The notes under the pieces: generated by a model
The model's input: the letters and a program-made list of their open reading frames with translations, nothing else
Databases searched by the model: none
What the model was told of the DNA's origin: nothing
Shown: positions 1 to 5,942 of the stretch, in pieces
How the letters are laid out: each line of letters opens with the position of its first letter
Numbering within the stretch: the stretch's first letter is position 1
Source of the DNA: Desulfobacteraceae bacterium
GTDB lineage: Bacteria; Desulfobacterota; Desulfobacteria; Desulfobacterales; Desulfobacteraceae
Length of the DNA stretch: 5,942 nucleotides
Assembly (NCBI GenBank): GCA_003354055.1
Contig: PIVQ01000474.1
Coordinates: 1 to 5,942 of the forward strand
Direction: 5' to 3'
Made by a program: the position numbers and the translations under genes

Positions 1-50
1 ATAAAGTTAAGTTCATCCGGATTTTCAATGGTTATGGTTTTGAGTTCCAT
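1..50 (-). CDS. N-terminal fragment of a gene leaving the window; possibly adenosine-specific kinase
   Basis: Read on the minus strand, an ATG at 50-48 opens a frame that stays open to the window edge and gives MELKTITIENPDELNF. The start is well supported: AAGGAG (complement of 59-64) lies 8 bases upstream, and a good sigma-70-type promoter lies further up. The N-terminus resembles the start of adenosine-specific kinase family proteins (Adenosine_kin). From memory these begin with a short beta-strand 'MELK.V.IE.P...N.ILGQ' before a conserved histidine-containing segment that would lie off the window. That match rests on 16 residues and is tentative. The gene is transcribed away from the large nuclease-NTPase gene and shares no promoter with it, so it is probably resident chromosomal sequence marking the left border of the accessory segment. 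Confidence 0.7.
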   Translation of the reverse strand, partial: MELKTITIENPDELNF

Positions 51-58
51 GAGATATT

Positions 59-64
59 CTCCTT
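59..64 (-). promoter_or_regulatory. Ribosome binding site of the leftward gene
   Basis: The complement reads AAGGAG, 8 bases before the ATG at 50-48. It is the reason for calling a gene start here although only 50 bases of the gene are visible. Confidence 0.75.
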
Positions 65-103
65 GTTGTTTTGAGTGTGATATCAAGGATATTGACGGCA
101 TTA

Positions 104-132
104 ACTATAATTTGTTTTCAGTTGAAAAACAA
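104..132 (-). promoter_or_regulatory. Sigma-70-type promoter of the leftward gene, with a dyad in the spacer
   Basis: On the minus strand there is a -35 of TTGTTT (complement of 127-132), a 17-base spacer and a -10 of TATAGT (complement of 104-109). This predicts a start near position 97 and a leader of about 47 bases. A dyad, TTTTCA-GT-TGAAAA (115-128 on the plus strand), fills most of the spacer and could be an operator. Such AT-rich dyads also arise by chance. Confidence 0.5.
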
Positions 133-238
133 CTAAGAACCATACGCAGATCCGGGAAGCAGTTTCCCCGTGTTCTAAAATGCCCTTTCCCAGACTATCC
201 AACTAAAACTGAATTGATAACCGTTTCGGACGATACCC

Positions 239-377
239 GGCCGCGGCACAGGCAGGCTCTTCCGTTAAAGCATGTCCGGTCGTCCTGACCGGGCATGCAG
301 CGGGCGGGCTGCCGCCTTTGCCGTCCATGGCAGTCAACAGCCCTCACGCCACTTCAGAGCCTGCCTGCACCGCGGCC
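239..377. repeat. GC-rich element bounded by long inverted arms; unidentified structured element
   Basis: The left arm 239-260 and right arm 356-377 are inverted copies matching at 20 of 22 positions, with the two mismatches adjacent near the middle. The 95-base interior is itself folded. It holds a strong hairpin at 270-298 and a second GC-rich zone (302-342) with alternative pairings such as GGCGG (303-307) with CCGCC (312-316) and GGCTG (307-311) with CAGCC (338-342). A hand count of 301-360 gives 41 G+C in 60, far above the flanking DNA. The whole could fold as a long closing stem with two or more internal hairpins, on either strand. I recognise no RNA family: no tRNA, tmRNA, SRP RNA or RNase P signature is visible. 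It could be a mobile or palindromic intergenic repeat, or a structured RNA. There is no coding evidence in it. Confidence 0.7.
270..298. repeat. Inner hairpin of the GC-rich element
   Basis: Arms 270-281 (GCATGTCCGGTC) and 287-298 (GACCGGGCATGC) pair over 12 positions with one T-G wobble, around a 5-base loop (GTCCT). No T-run follows on either side, so it is not a standard intrinsic terminator. It is best read as one arm of the larger folded element. Confidence 0.7.
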
Positions 378-586
378 TAATCCTCCGGGCTTGATAGCGT
401 AAAACTTGTTTCCTCCTGATTAGGTGCGTCTTCATTTTTATTGCATTTTAGGGCAAAGAGTGGTTAGTTCAAATGCAGTAGAATTGGGCTATCATGTTGA
501 TTTATGGACTCCTTTTTCAGGCTGTTGCAACTTTCAAAATAGGATTCAGAATCGGTGCTCGGAAAAATACTTCTAACGGGATAACA
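378..586. other. Intergenic stretch with no supported feature
   Basis: AT content rises again here. Short frames exist on both strands, but none has a Shine-Dalgarno sequence at usable spacing together with protein-like composition. The only dyad seen is TGCATTT (442-448) with AAATGCA (471-477), 22 bases apart, too weak to call. It may be leader or regulatory DNA of the large gene, or decayed sequence between the GC-rich element and the large gene. Confidence 0.5.
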
Positions 587-615
587 TTCGTACAAATTGG
601 TCATCCAGCTATATA
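587..615 (+). promoter_or_regulatory. Possible promoter of the large nuclease-NTPase gene
   Basis: A -10-like TATATA (610-615) sits 17 bases downstream of TTCGTA (587-592), which matches only half of the -35 consensus. The surrounding run of alternating T and A (610-621) offers several -10 registers, including TATAAA at 616-621. A start near 622 would leave a leader of about 50 bases. The weak -35 would suit a gene kept at low expression, as is common for toxic defence effectors, but that is inference. Confidence 0.35.
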
Positions 616-660
616 TATAAATATGAAGATTATTCAGACCGGCACAACTATTTGTTAATT

Positions 661-664
661 GGAG
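661..664 (+). promoter_or_regulatory. Ribosome binding site of the large gene
   Basis: GGAG lies 7 bases before the ATG at 672 and fixes the start. The next in-frame methionine codon is far inside the NTPase linker region and would delete the nuclease-like domain. Confidence 0.75.
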
Positions 665-671
665 CTTCAAA

Positions 672-3600
672 ATGGAACAGAATAAAAGTTCAAAAATTGG
701 TGGAATTCCTGCTTTACGTGGATTCCGAAAACAATTCTTGCATACTTTGCGCAGGATAATTGAGGCAGGAACTAACATCATTTATCCTGAGACCTTAGAA
801 GATTTTGCTATATACGACAGTTCAGATCGCCTGATAGAGATTGTCCAAGTCAAAGACCATACGGCACCATTAACTTTCTCTGATTTGAAGACCTTCTTTC
901 AGAACGCTATTAAGGTTCTTAAAAAGCATCCAGACGCTAATGTTGTTATAGCGTCCTACGGCAAATTAGGCACAGAACTGACAAAAAATATTGGCGCTAA
1001 TAAAGAGAACCTTAAACAGAATAAAAAATTTAATACTCCCGAAATATCGAATGTGTTTTCACGACTCTCCTACATTCAGCTCAAAGAAGAAAACGAAATA
1101 AGTATCATAAGAAACTTTCTAAATCAGTACCCAATGATAGTCGGTGAATGGCAGACTGCGTTTGATATATTGATGCAAGATCTTTATACCGGCGCTGAAA
1201 AGGAAAAAGCCTATACCTGTCAGACATTGAAAGAAAAACTTCAGGACATTGGACAATATCTTGTCGGACGAGAGGCGCATCATAAAGAATGGGGCACAAC
1301 TATAATTCCTTTGGTGAAACAGAACGTTGAACAAATAGAGAGGCTATCAAATTCCTTTTATGAAGGAGTTTCCGTAACTTGGAATCATATCTCAGCTCAT
1401 CTTGACATTGTTCGTGATCAACATTTAAAAACTATTGAAATGGGTTTTGGACAATCAAATCTTTTCATCATTCATGGTGCTTCAGGACAGGGGAAATCTG
1501 CCTTGGCGTATAGATATTTATATGACTATTGTCCTACTGGAGCTTGTTACGAAATTAGGGGCTTGGACACCTCCAAGAGAGCTCTGGAAGTTGCAACTGC
1601 ACTTGCTGGTTATCAAGTCCCCTTAATGTTTTTTATCGATGCCACTCATAGAAACAAAGGGTTACCTGTTTTTTTAAAGCGTATTAGTGAATTAGAGCAT
1701 ATTAATTGTCTGATTGCCATTCGTGAAGAAGATTGGCGAATGACTGGGTTGACATCTTCAGATATCCAGTTTTCTGAATTGGAACTTGACTTTAATCAGG
1801 AGGAAGCCAAAAGGCTGTATGATGCATGGCTATATGAAAAAGATAGGGAATACCCTGATTTTGAACAGGTTTGGGCAAAATTCAATGAAAGCGGACCTCT
1901 ATTAGAATTCGTCCATTTATTGACTCACACAGAGAGTTTAAGTGATCGCTTACAAAAGCAGTATGAAAGAGTTGTCGATGAAGTCGATTGTAACAAACGT
2001 TCAAACAATGACATTAAGTTGATGCATTATGTAGCAATCGTAGGTGCTTCCGGCTCCTGTATTGATTTAACCAAGTTATTCAATCCAACTTCTTTCAAAA
2101 GAAGTATTGACCGATTGGAAAAAGAATATTTTCTTCGTTTGGACACTGATGGGCGTTACTTAACTGGGTTGCATCCAATTCGTTCAAGAGTCCTATCTGA
2201 TATTATTACCGATCCCACTCTCCTTCCCTGGGAATCTTTGGCATTAGAATGCTTACCATTATTAAAAGAGGAAGATTTAGAAATATTTTTGCTTCATAGC
2301 TTCATTAGTCATCCGGAAGCTACTCAATCAATTGTATCGCATCTCAATAGCCTCAAATATAATTCCTGGGTTGCAGCGAACTGTGTTTTGACAGCACTAC
2401 AATGGAAAGGAATATATGACTATGTACAAGAGAATAAAAAGCTCTTCGTACAAGTCTATGAAAAAATTGCTGGAGGTTGTTATGTTGTATTAGACTTGGA
2501 CTTTATAGGGTTTTTAGAAATCGAATCTCCTCAGTCTGCAATTTTTGATCTTTTGCCTGAAAATGGTAAGGAGCAAGCTGTACAATGGAGGAAAAATCAA
2601 ACTTCTAAATCGAAAATTTATTACTTAGCTGATAATTGGCTAAAACATTTTATTTTCTCAGCAACTCCTTCATGTGAAACAGAATGGAATGGTTTTGGAC
2701 AGGTTGTATATTGGATCGGGTTTAGAAATATTGAGATAAATCTATATGAATCTCTTGATTTCAAAGCTTTGGATCAAGCAATTGAAAAATTGCCTCTACA
2801 CATTTTAGGAAACTTAATTTATGGTCTTTGGAGTGCATTTTCCAATAAAGAGAGTTTCCTGCAATGGTATGACAAAATTTACCCTCTAATATTAGAACGA
2901 TATCGTGTCGAAACCGATACCCCTCATATAGAAACAACAGAAAAGTTGATTCGAGCGCACTTTGTAGCACCTTTAGAAGATAGAGAGGAGATAGGGCCAA
3001 TAGATGAAAATGATTCTAAAAAAAATCGGCTTCATGACATGGCATTATATCATGTGGAGCTTTTAGCCAAACTATTCCCCCAATATGAGGAATATGGGTG
3101 TCAAGGATATGGACACCAAATCTTTGATTTTTTTGAAAATGATGATACAAAAAAAACGAATATCGCTGGACGGTATTTAACACCTGATTGGGTAATTCAA
3201 GTAAATAAAACAGCACGAATCCTTACAAGCCATTTATTCAGGCCGCAAACATGGAAAGAATATTGTGCACAGATTTGCTCAACGCGTGATAAAACTGTTC
3301 AATGTTTCGATGATCTTCGTAAGCTTTTAGTCAGACATTTTCGAAGTAAAAAAAATGTTCAACAACTTAGTACGCTTTCAGACTCAGAGTTGTGGAAAGA
3401 ATGTGTGCAGCAAACCAATAAAATACCAGGTTTTCCATTGGACGTGCTTGATAGTTGGGGGTATTCCGAAGAACAATCACCTCGAGAAAATCAGTTGGAA
3501 ACGGGTAATAATAGCAAAGAACAGTTTATTATTTCAGCCTACTTAAAGAGATACCGGGAGTACTTAAAGATAAAAAGAGAATACTTTAATGGGCTGAATA

Positions 3601-4835
3601 ATTTTTTAAATCTGTCTCCACAATTATTACTTACGAACTCTTTTCTTGGCAGAGCCAAAACTACCAGAGAAAGATTGCGATTGGAAAAAACTATTGAGGA
3701 ATTAAATCTTAAGAATGACCGACCCTTCCTACCTGGATATAATTTGGCTCAAACGCTAAAAGTTCAAACTAAATTTCAACTACTTTTTCGGAAACATTTT
3801 TTGAGGCTCTCAGATAAGGACAAGCTATCACAATTAGAGCGAAAAGAATCACAGGCATTTCAAAATTTATGGGCACTTTGGTTTTCTTTTGTTGATAAAC
3901 CAGAGCATCATATGGATTTTCCAGGAAAGACCACTCTATTAAAGTTCGACAGAAAACTACAAGCAGTTCAAAACCACCTTGAAAATGGGTTAAAAGAAGC
4001 AGAAACAGAAACTCTAAAATATAAAAGCTTAGGAGACTCAATCCAATTTGATAAGAATCCTGCGTTTTGGATAGCTGTGGACGGGAAAAACCCTCTTGAA
4101 ATCTACTCCCAAGTTGAATTCTTATTTTCAATATTACAGAAATGTCTGGGGACAATCGAGTTGCATTCGCTTGAGTATTATGCTTTGGAATTCAAATGGA
4201 AGCATATAATCATCATACCACTGTGTAACGGAAGGTTATTGGAGAAACATGTTTGGTGTATACCCACCTATCAATTAGTAAGTGGCATGAATCAAAATGG
4301 AGAGTTGAGTGTATTTGACCTCATCCCGCGGCAAATCAATCAAGAAATAATAAATAGCTTGGGTTTAAAACTTTGGCCATCAACTTTGCTCAAAGATGTA
4401 CGAATGTTTTTTCAAAGCATAAGTGTATTACAGTTGCGGCTTCAACACATAGCTCAATTGGGAGATTTTCCTGATTTAGATGAGATAGGAACAAAAATTG
4501 TTCAGGCATATCTTGATAGTTTACAAGAAGAATTTAGCAAAGATTATCAAAAAGCTATCGATGGCGTTGGGATACTCGCCAAACTTTACAATAAAGTGGC
4601 GAATTCATCTTATGAAAGCCCTGCTTTTGAATATCTGCAATTGGCTGCAGAGCAATTAGATGAAATATATGAGAAGATAATTCCGGATGGATTGGAAGAT
4701 GGATCAGCGAATTTAACATTTGAATCCTTGAATGAATTTAAAGATCAGATCTTATCAATACAACAAGAATTGTATATCATTTATCTATATTGGTGTGGTT
4801 ATGTTATCAATGCTCAAAATCAACAAGTCAGATGA
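672..4835 (+). CDS. Avs/STAND-like antiphage protein: Cap4/DUF4297-like nuclease fused to a P-loop NTPase and a large C-terminal region
   Basis: This is a 1387-residue, apparently cytosolic protein with no signal peptide or membrane helix. Residues 1-150 look like a PD-(D/E)XK nuclease of the Cap4/DUF4297 type: a glycine-containing start (G10-G11), a helix, D44 in 'ETLEDFAIYD', then E56-I-V-Q59-V-K61, the (E/Q)xK half of the active site. A linker leads to an NTPase with Walker A GASGQGKS (269-276), Walker B LMFFID (D323) and a sensor-like arginine in 'LIAIREEDW' (R351), as in STAND/NACHT ATPases. Residues 450-510 resemble a winged helix ending in 'GLHPIRSRVL'. Residues 510-1387 match nothing I recognise; they are mainly helical-looking, with a charged stretch near 957-1060 and a beta-rich patch near 1132-1220. 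Avs proteins share this order and cut DNA after sensing a phage protein; that role is inferred here. Strong AT bias and lack of an operon partner suggest transfer. A non-defence Cap4-NTPase remains possible. Confidence 0.85.
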   Translation: MEQNKSSKIGGIPALRGFRKQFLHTLRRIIEAGTNIIYPETLEDFAIYDSSDRLIEIVQVKDHTAPLTFSDLKTFFQNAIKVLKKHPDANVVIASYGKLGTELTKNIGANKENLKQNKKFNTPEISNVFSRLSYIQLKEENEISIIRNFLNQYPMIVGEWQTAFDILMQDLYTGAEKEKAYTCQTLKEKLQDIGQYLVGREAHHKEWGTTIIPLVKQNVEQIERLSNSFYEGVSVTWNHISAHLDIVRDQHLKTIEMGFGQSNLFIIHGASGQGKSALAYRYLYDYCPTGACYEIRGLDTSKRALEVATALAGYQVPLMFFIDATHRNKGLPVFLKRISELEHINCLIAIREEDWRMTGLTSSDIQFSELELDFNQEEAKRLYDAWLYEKDREYPDFEQVWAKFNESGPLLEFVHLLTHTESLSDRLQKQYERVVDEVDCNKRSNNDIKLMHYVAIVGASGSCIDLTKLFNPTSFKRSIDRLEKEYFLRLDTDGRYLTGLHPIRSRVLSDIITDPTLLPWESLALECLPLLKEEDLEIFLLHSFISHPEATQSIVSHLNSLKYNSWVAANCVLTALQWKGIYDYVQENKKLFVQVYEKIAGGCYVVLDLDFIGFLEIESPQSAIFDLLPENGKEQAVQWRKNQTSKSKIYYLADNWLKHFIFSATPSCETEWNGFGQVVYWIGFRNIEINLYESLDFKALDQAIEKLPLHILGNLIYGLWSAFSNKESFLQWYDKIYPLILERYRVETDTPHIETTEKLIRAHFVAPLEDREEIGPIDENDSKKNRLHDMALYHVELLAKLFPQYEEYGCQGYGHQIFDFFENDDTKKTNIAGRYLTPDWVIQVNKTARILTSHLFRPQTWKEYCAQICSTRDKTVQCFDDLRKLLVRHFRSKKNVQQLSTLSDSELWKECVQQTNKIPGFPLDVLDSWGYSEEQSPRENQLETGNNSKEQFIISAYLKRYREYLKIKREYFNGLNNFLNLSPQLLLTNSFLGRAKTTRERLRLEKTIEELNLKNDRPFLPGYNLAQTLKVQTKFQLLFRKHFLRLSDKDKLSQLERKESQAFQNLWALWFSFVDKPEHHMDFPGKTTLLKFDRKLQAVQNHLENGLKEAETETLKYKSLGDSIQFDKNPAFWIAVDGKNPLEIYSQVEFLFSILQKCLGTIELHSLEYYALEFKWKHIIIIPLCNGRLLEKHVWCIPTYQLVSGMNQNGELSVFDLIPRQINQEIINSLGLKLWPSTLLKDVRMFFQSISVLQLRLQHIAQLGDFPDLDEIGTKIVQAYLDSLQEEFSKDYQKAIDGVGILAKLYNKVANSSYESPAFEYLQLAAEQLDEIYEKIIPDGLEDGSANLTFESLNEFKDQILSIQQELYIIYLYWCGYVINAQNQQVR

Positions 4836-4902
4836 ACCTTGTGAAATCGGTTCTTTGGGGTTTAGACTCCTATGTCAAATAAATGAGAAAAGAACCATAT
4901 CC

Positions 4903-4931
4903 TTGACTTTAGCTATCCTAACTCATATCAC
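4903..4931 (+). promoter_or_regulatory. Promoter of the TetR-family gene
   Basis: TTGACT (4903-4908), a 17-base spacer and TATCAC (4926-4931) form a good sigma-70-type promoter. The predicted start near 4938 gives a leader of about 78 bases that contains the palindrome at 4966-4990. This argues that the regulator is transcribed separately from the large gene upstream. Confidence 0.55.
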
Positions 4932-4965
4932 TTACCATGAATGATCGAGTGTCTCTTAACGATAC

Positions 4966-4990
4966 TTGGAACTGGCAGAAACAGCTCCAA
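4966..4990. promoter_or_regulatory. Imperfect palindrome in the TetR leader; candidate operator
   Basis: TTGGAACTG (4966-4974) and CAGCTCCAA (4982-4990) are inverted copies with one mismatch, around a 7-base centre. It lies between the predicted promoter and the TetR start, where many TetR proteins bind to repress their own gene. The size suits a TetR dimer site. It could instead be an RNA hairpin in the leader. No T-run follows, so it does not look like a terminator. Confidence 0.45.
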
Positions 4991-5015
4991 TAAAGAATAA
5001 AACCAGGACAAAACC

Positions 5016-5663
5016 ATGCCCAGAGCCTCAATGAACGACGCAGAAATAGCAAAGACCAAGGAGAAGATTCTTGATACTGCTTCCGACATTATCAATGAAG
5101 ACGGATTTCAGGCGTTATCCATGCGGAAGATCGGCTCCCGGGCGGGCATGACCGCTGCCAATCTGTATAACTATTATGCGAGTAAGGATGAGATCAATAT
5201 TGCCATCCGAATGAGGGCAGGCAGGATATTATATGAAGATCTTCTGGCGGGGTATGAGACCGGGCAGGACATGGCAGAGAAAATCTGGCTGATGATGGAA
5301 GCCTATATTCGTTATGGCCTTACCAAACCCAACTACTATTCCATCATGTTTGATATGCCTACCCCGAAGTATGCCAACTATGTGGGTTCTCCTCTGGAGG
5401 CAATGGCCCTGCAGGAAAAGGAGTCCAGCGAGCAAAGTGTGGCACTTTTGTACCGATGCGCAAAGGAGCTTAAGGGGCAGGGCTTCGGGATTCCTGAGGA
5501 TCCGGATCTGTTCATGACCATTGTCTGGGGACAGCTGCACGGGCTGGTTTCATTGTATAACAACAACTCCATTTCAGAGATTGTTGAAACACCTGAACAG
5601 ATTATTGAGAAGGCTGCCAGAAAAGCTTATGAGATTTTTTTCAGGCAGACCTCAGATGGTTAG
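5016..5663 (+). CDS. TetR/AcrR-family transcriptional regulator with a WHG-type C-terminal domain
   Basis: The 215-residue product is of normal length for the family. Residues about 14-62 form the TetR DNA-binding domain: 'AKTKEKILDTASDIINEDG', then 'LSMRKIGSRAGMTAANLYNY' and 'YASKDEI', the classic helix-turn-helix and following helix. The C-terminal ligand-binding half carries 'WGQLHGLVSLY' (W171, G172, H175, G176), the signature of the TetR WHG domain, and 'SIMFDMPTP' (109-117). The ligand cannot be inferred. The ATG at 5016 is chosen because AGGA (5005-5008) sits 7 bases upstream; M6 lacks a usable site. It has its own promoter and a candidate operator in its leader, so autoregulation is likely. 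It faces a convergent gene across a repeat cluster. Its G+C is higher than that of the large gene, so it probably belongs to the resident chromosome. The regulated target, often a transporter or enzyme, is not visible. Confidence 0.93.
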   Translation: MPRASMNDAEIAKTKEKILDTASDIINEDGFQALSMRKIGSRAGMTAANLYNYYASKDEINIAIRMRAGRILYEDLLAGYETGQDMAEKIWLMMEAYIRYGLTKPNYYSIMFDMPTPKYANYVGSPLEAMALQEKESSEQSVALLYRCAKELKGQGFGIPEDPDLFMTIVWGQLHGLVSLYNNNSISEIVETPEQIIEKAARKAYEIFFRQTSDG

Positions 5664-5670
5664 GATCCCG

Positions 5671-5752
5671 TTATGACCCTAGCAAAGTATTTGCTAGGGT
5701 CATAAGCTTAGGTCATAAGCTTAGGTCATAAGGAAATCTGCTAGGGTCATAA
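5671..5752. repeat. Cluster of five 13-bp repeats including a perfect hairpin
   Basis: The unit GCTWRGGTCATAA occurs directly at 5693-5705, 5706-5718, 5719-5731 and 5740-5752, the last after an 8-base spacer, and once inverted at 5671-5683. The outer copies read GCTAGGGTCATAA and the two middle ones GCTTAGGTCATAA. The inverted copy and the first direct copy form a perfect hairpin with 16-base arms (5671-5686, 5690-5705) and a GTA loop. The cluster lies between convergent genes. There is no T-run after the hairpin on either strand, so it is not a textbook bidirectional terminator, although a T-less one is possible. It looks more like a dispersed palindromic intergenic repeat or a protein-binding array. 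Confidence 0.85.
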
Positions 5753-5777
5753 CGACGTAAATATAGGCTGAAATAAT

Positions 5778-5942
5778 CTAACGGGTATCTGCCATCATCT
5801 TAGCGCAGACATCGCCGGCTGCTGTTTCAGCCAGCTCTTTCGCGAAAAAATCCAGACTGGATTCAGCGGTTTCAGAATCTGTCACGGAACGCCAGGAATC
5901 CAGTTCTTTGCCGGTTATACTATCGTAAACTCTGACAGAGAC
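5778..5942 (-). CDS. C-terminal 54 codons of an unidentified gene entering from the right
   Basis: On the minus strand an open frame runs from the window edge at 5942 to a TAG at 5780-5778 and encodes 54 residues beginning VSVRVYDSITGKELDSWR and ending CAKMMADTR. The start lies outside the window. Its composition is protein-like and its codon use fits the G+C of the TetR gene. A 'V.VYD..TGKE..SW' strand pair followed by an alanine-rich helix is reminiscent of the C-terminal part of CsgG/LpoB-like lipoproteins, in which a strand with 'D..TGE' precedes a helix. That is a weak impression, and the family should be taken as unknown. It converges on the TetR gene across the repeat cluster, with no obvious terminator of its own. 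Confidence 0.6.
   Translation of the reverse strand, partial: VSVRVYDSITGKELDSWRSVTDSETAESSLDFFAKELAETAAGDVCAKMMADTR

Noticed and set aside
28..288. 86-codon plus-strand frame
   Set aside because: It has no usable Shine-Dalgarno site, overlaps the promoter and start of the leftward gene antisense, and ends inside the folded GC-rich element; composition is not protein-like.
239..377. Integron attC site
   Set aside because: The imperfect long inverted repeat is attC-like, but the expected RYYYAAC and GTTRRRY core sites are absent from the ends in both orientations, and no integrase gene is visible.
239..377. Retron-type msr/msd RNA
   Set aside because: A closing stem with inner hairpins invites the idea, but the window has no reverse transcriptase and the large protein shows no such domain.
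442..477. Dyad TGCATTT / AAATGCA upstream of the large gene
   Set aside because: Seven-base arms 22 bases apart in AT-rich DNA are expected by chance, and it is far from the predicted promoter.
3769..4155. 128-codon minus-strand frame inside the large gene
   Set aside because: It is an antisense shadow of a continuous, well-supported coding frame and lacks its own start signals.
4849..4896. Possible terminator after the large gene: GGTTCTTT (4849-4856) with AAAGAACC (4889-4896)
   Set aside because: The 8-base stem encloses a 32-base loop and is followed by no T-run, so it is too weak to call.
4732..4944. 70-codon frame overlapping the end of the large gene
   Set aside because: Most of it lies inside the large gene in another frame, it has no convincing RBS, and its product is not recognisable.
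658..4991. Inverted 9-bp match ATTGGAGCT (658-666) and AGCTCCAAT (4983-4991) flanking the large gene as possible element ends
   Set aside because: A 9-base match between two intergenic stretches of this size is not very unlikely by chance, one copy is part of the RBS and the other part of the TetR leader dyad, and no target duplication is visible.

Overview
The window has one very large, AT-rich gene (672-4835, +) between flanks that look like ordinary bacterial chromosome of higher G+C. The organism cannot be fixed from sequence alone. The promoters are sigma-70 type, the Shine-Dalgarno sites are AGGA/GGAG, and there are TetR and possible CsgG/LpoB-like genes. This fits a mid-G+C anaerobe such as a spirochaete or a clostridium-type bacterium. 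I lean weakly towards a gut treponeme, from general impression only.

Layout. Positions 1-50 (-) are the first 16 codons of a gene leaving the window leftwards, with a clear RBS and promoter. Its N-terminus resembles adenosine-specific kinase. Positions 239-377 are a GC-rich, highly self-complementary element bounded by long inverted arms. Positions 378-671 are mostly featureless leader DNA ending in the promoter and RBS of the large gene. The large gene encodes 1387 residues: an N-terminal PD-(D/E)XK-type nuclease-like domain of the Cap4/DUF4297 kind, a STAND-like P-loop NTPase with clear Walker A and B motifs and a winged-helix-like segment, and then about 880 residues I cannot assign. Positions 4836-5015 hold the promoter and a palindromic leader of a TetR/AcrR regulator (5016-5663, +). 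Positions 5671-5752 hold a cluster of five copies of a 13-bp repeat, including a perfect 16-bp-arm hairpin. Positions 5778-5942 (-) are the last 54 codons of a convergent, unidentified gene.

Interpretation. The large protein has the architecture of antiviral STAND (Avs)-type defence proteins: a nuclease effector, a signalling NTPase, and a long C-terminal region that in known Avs proteins senses a phage product. It appears to act alone, since no partner gene sits beside it. I could not place it in a numbered Avs family, so it is the best candidate here for an undescribed or divergent system. The TetR gene has its own promoter and probably governs itself or an off-window target, not the large gene.
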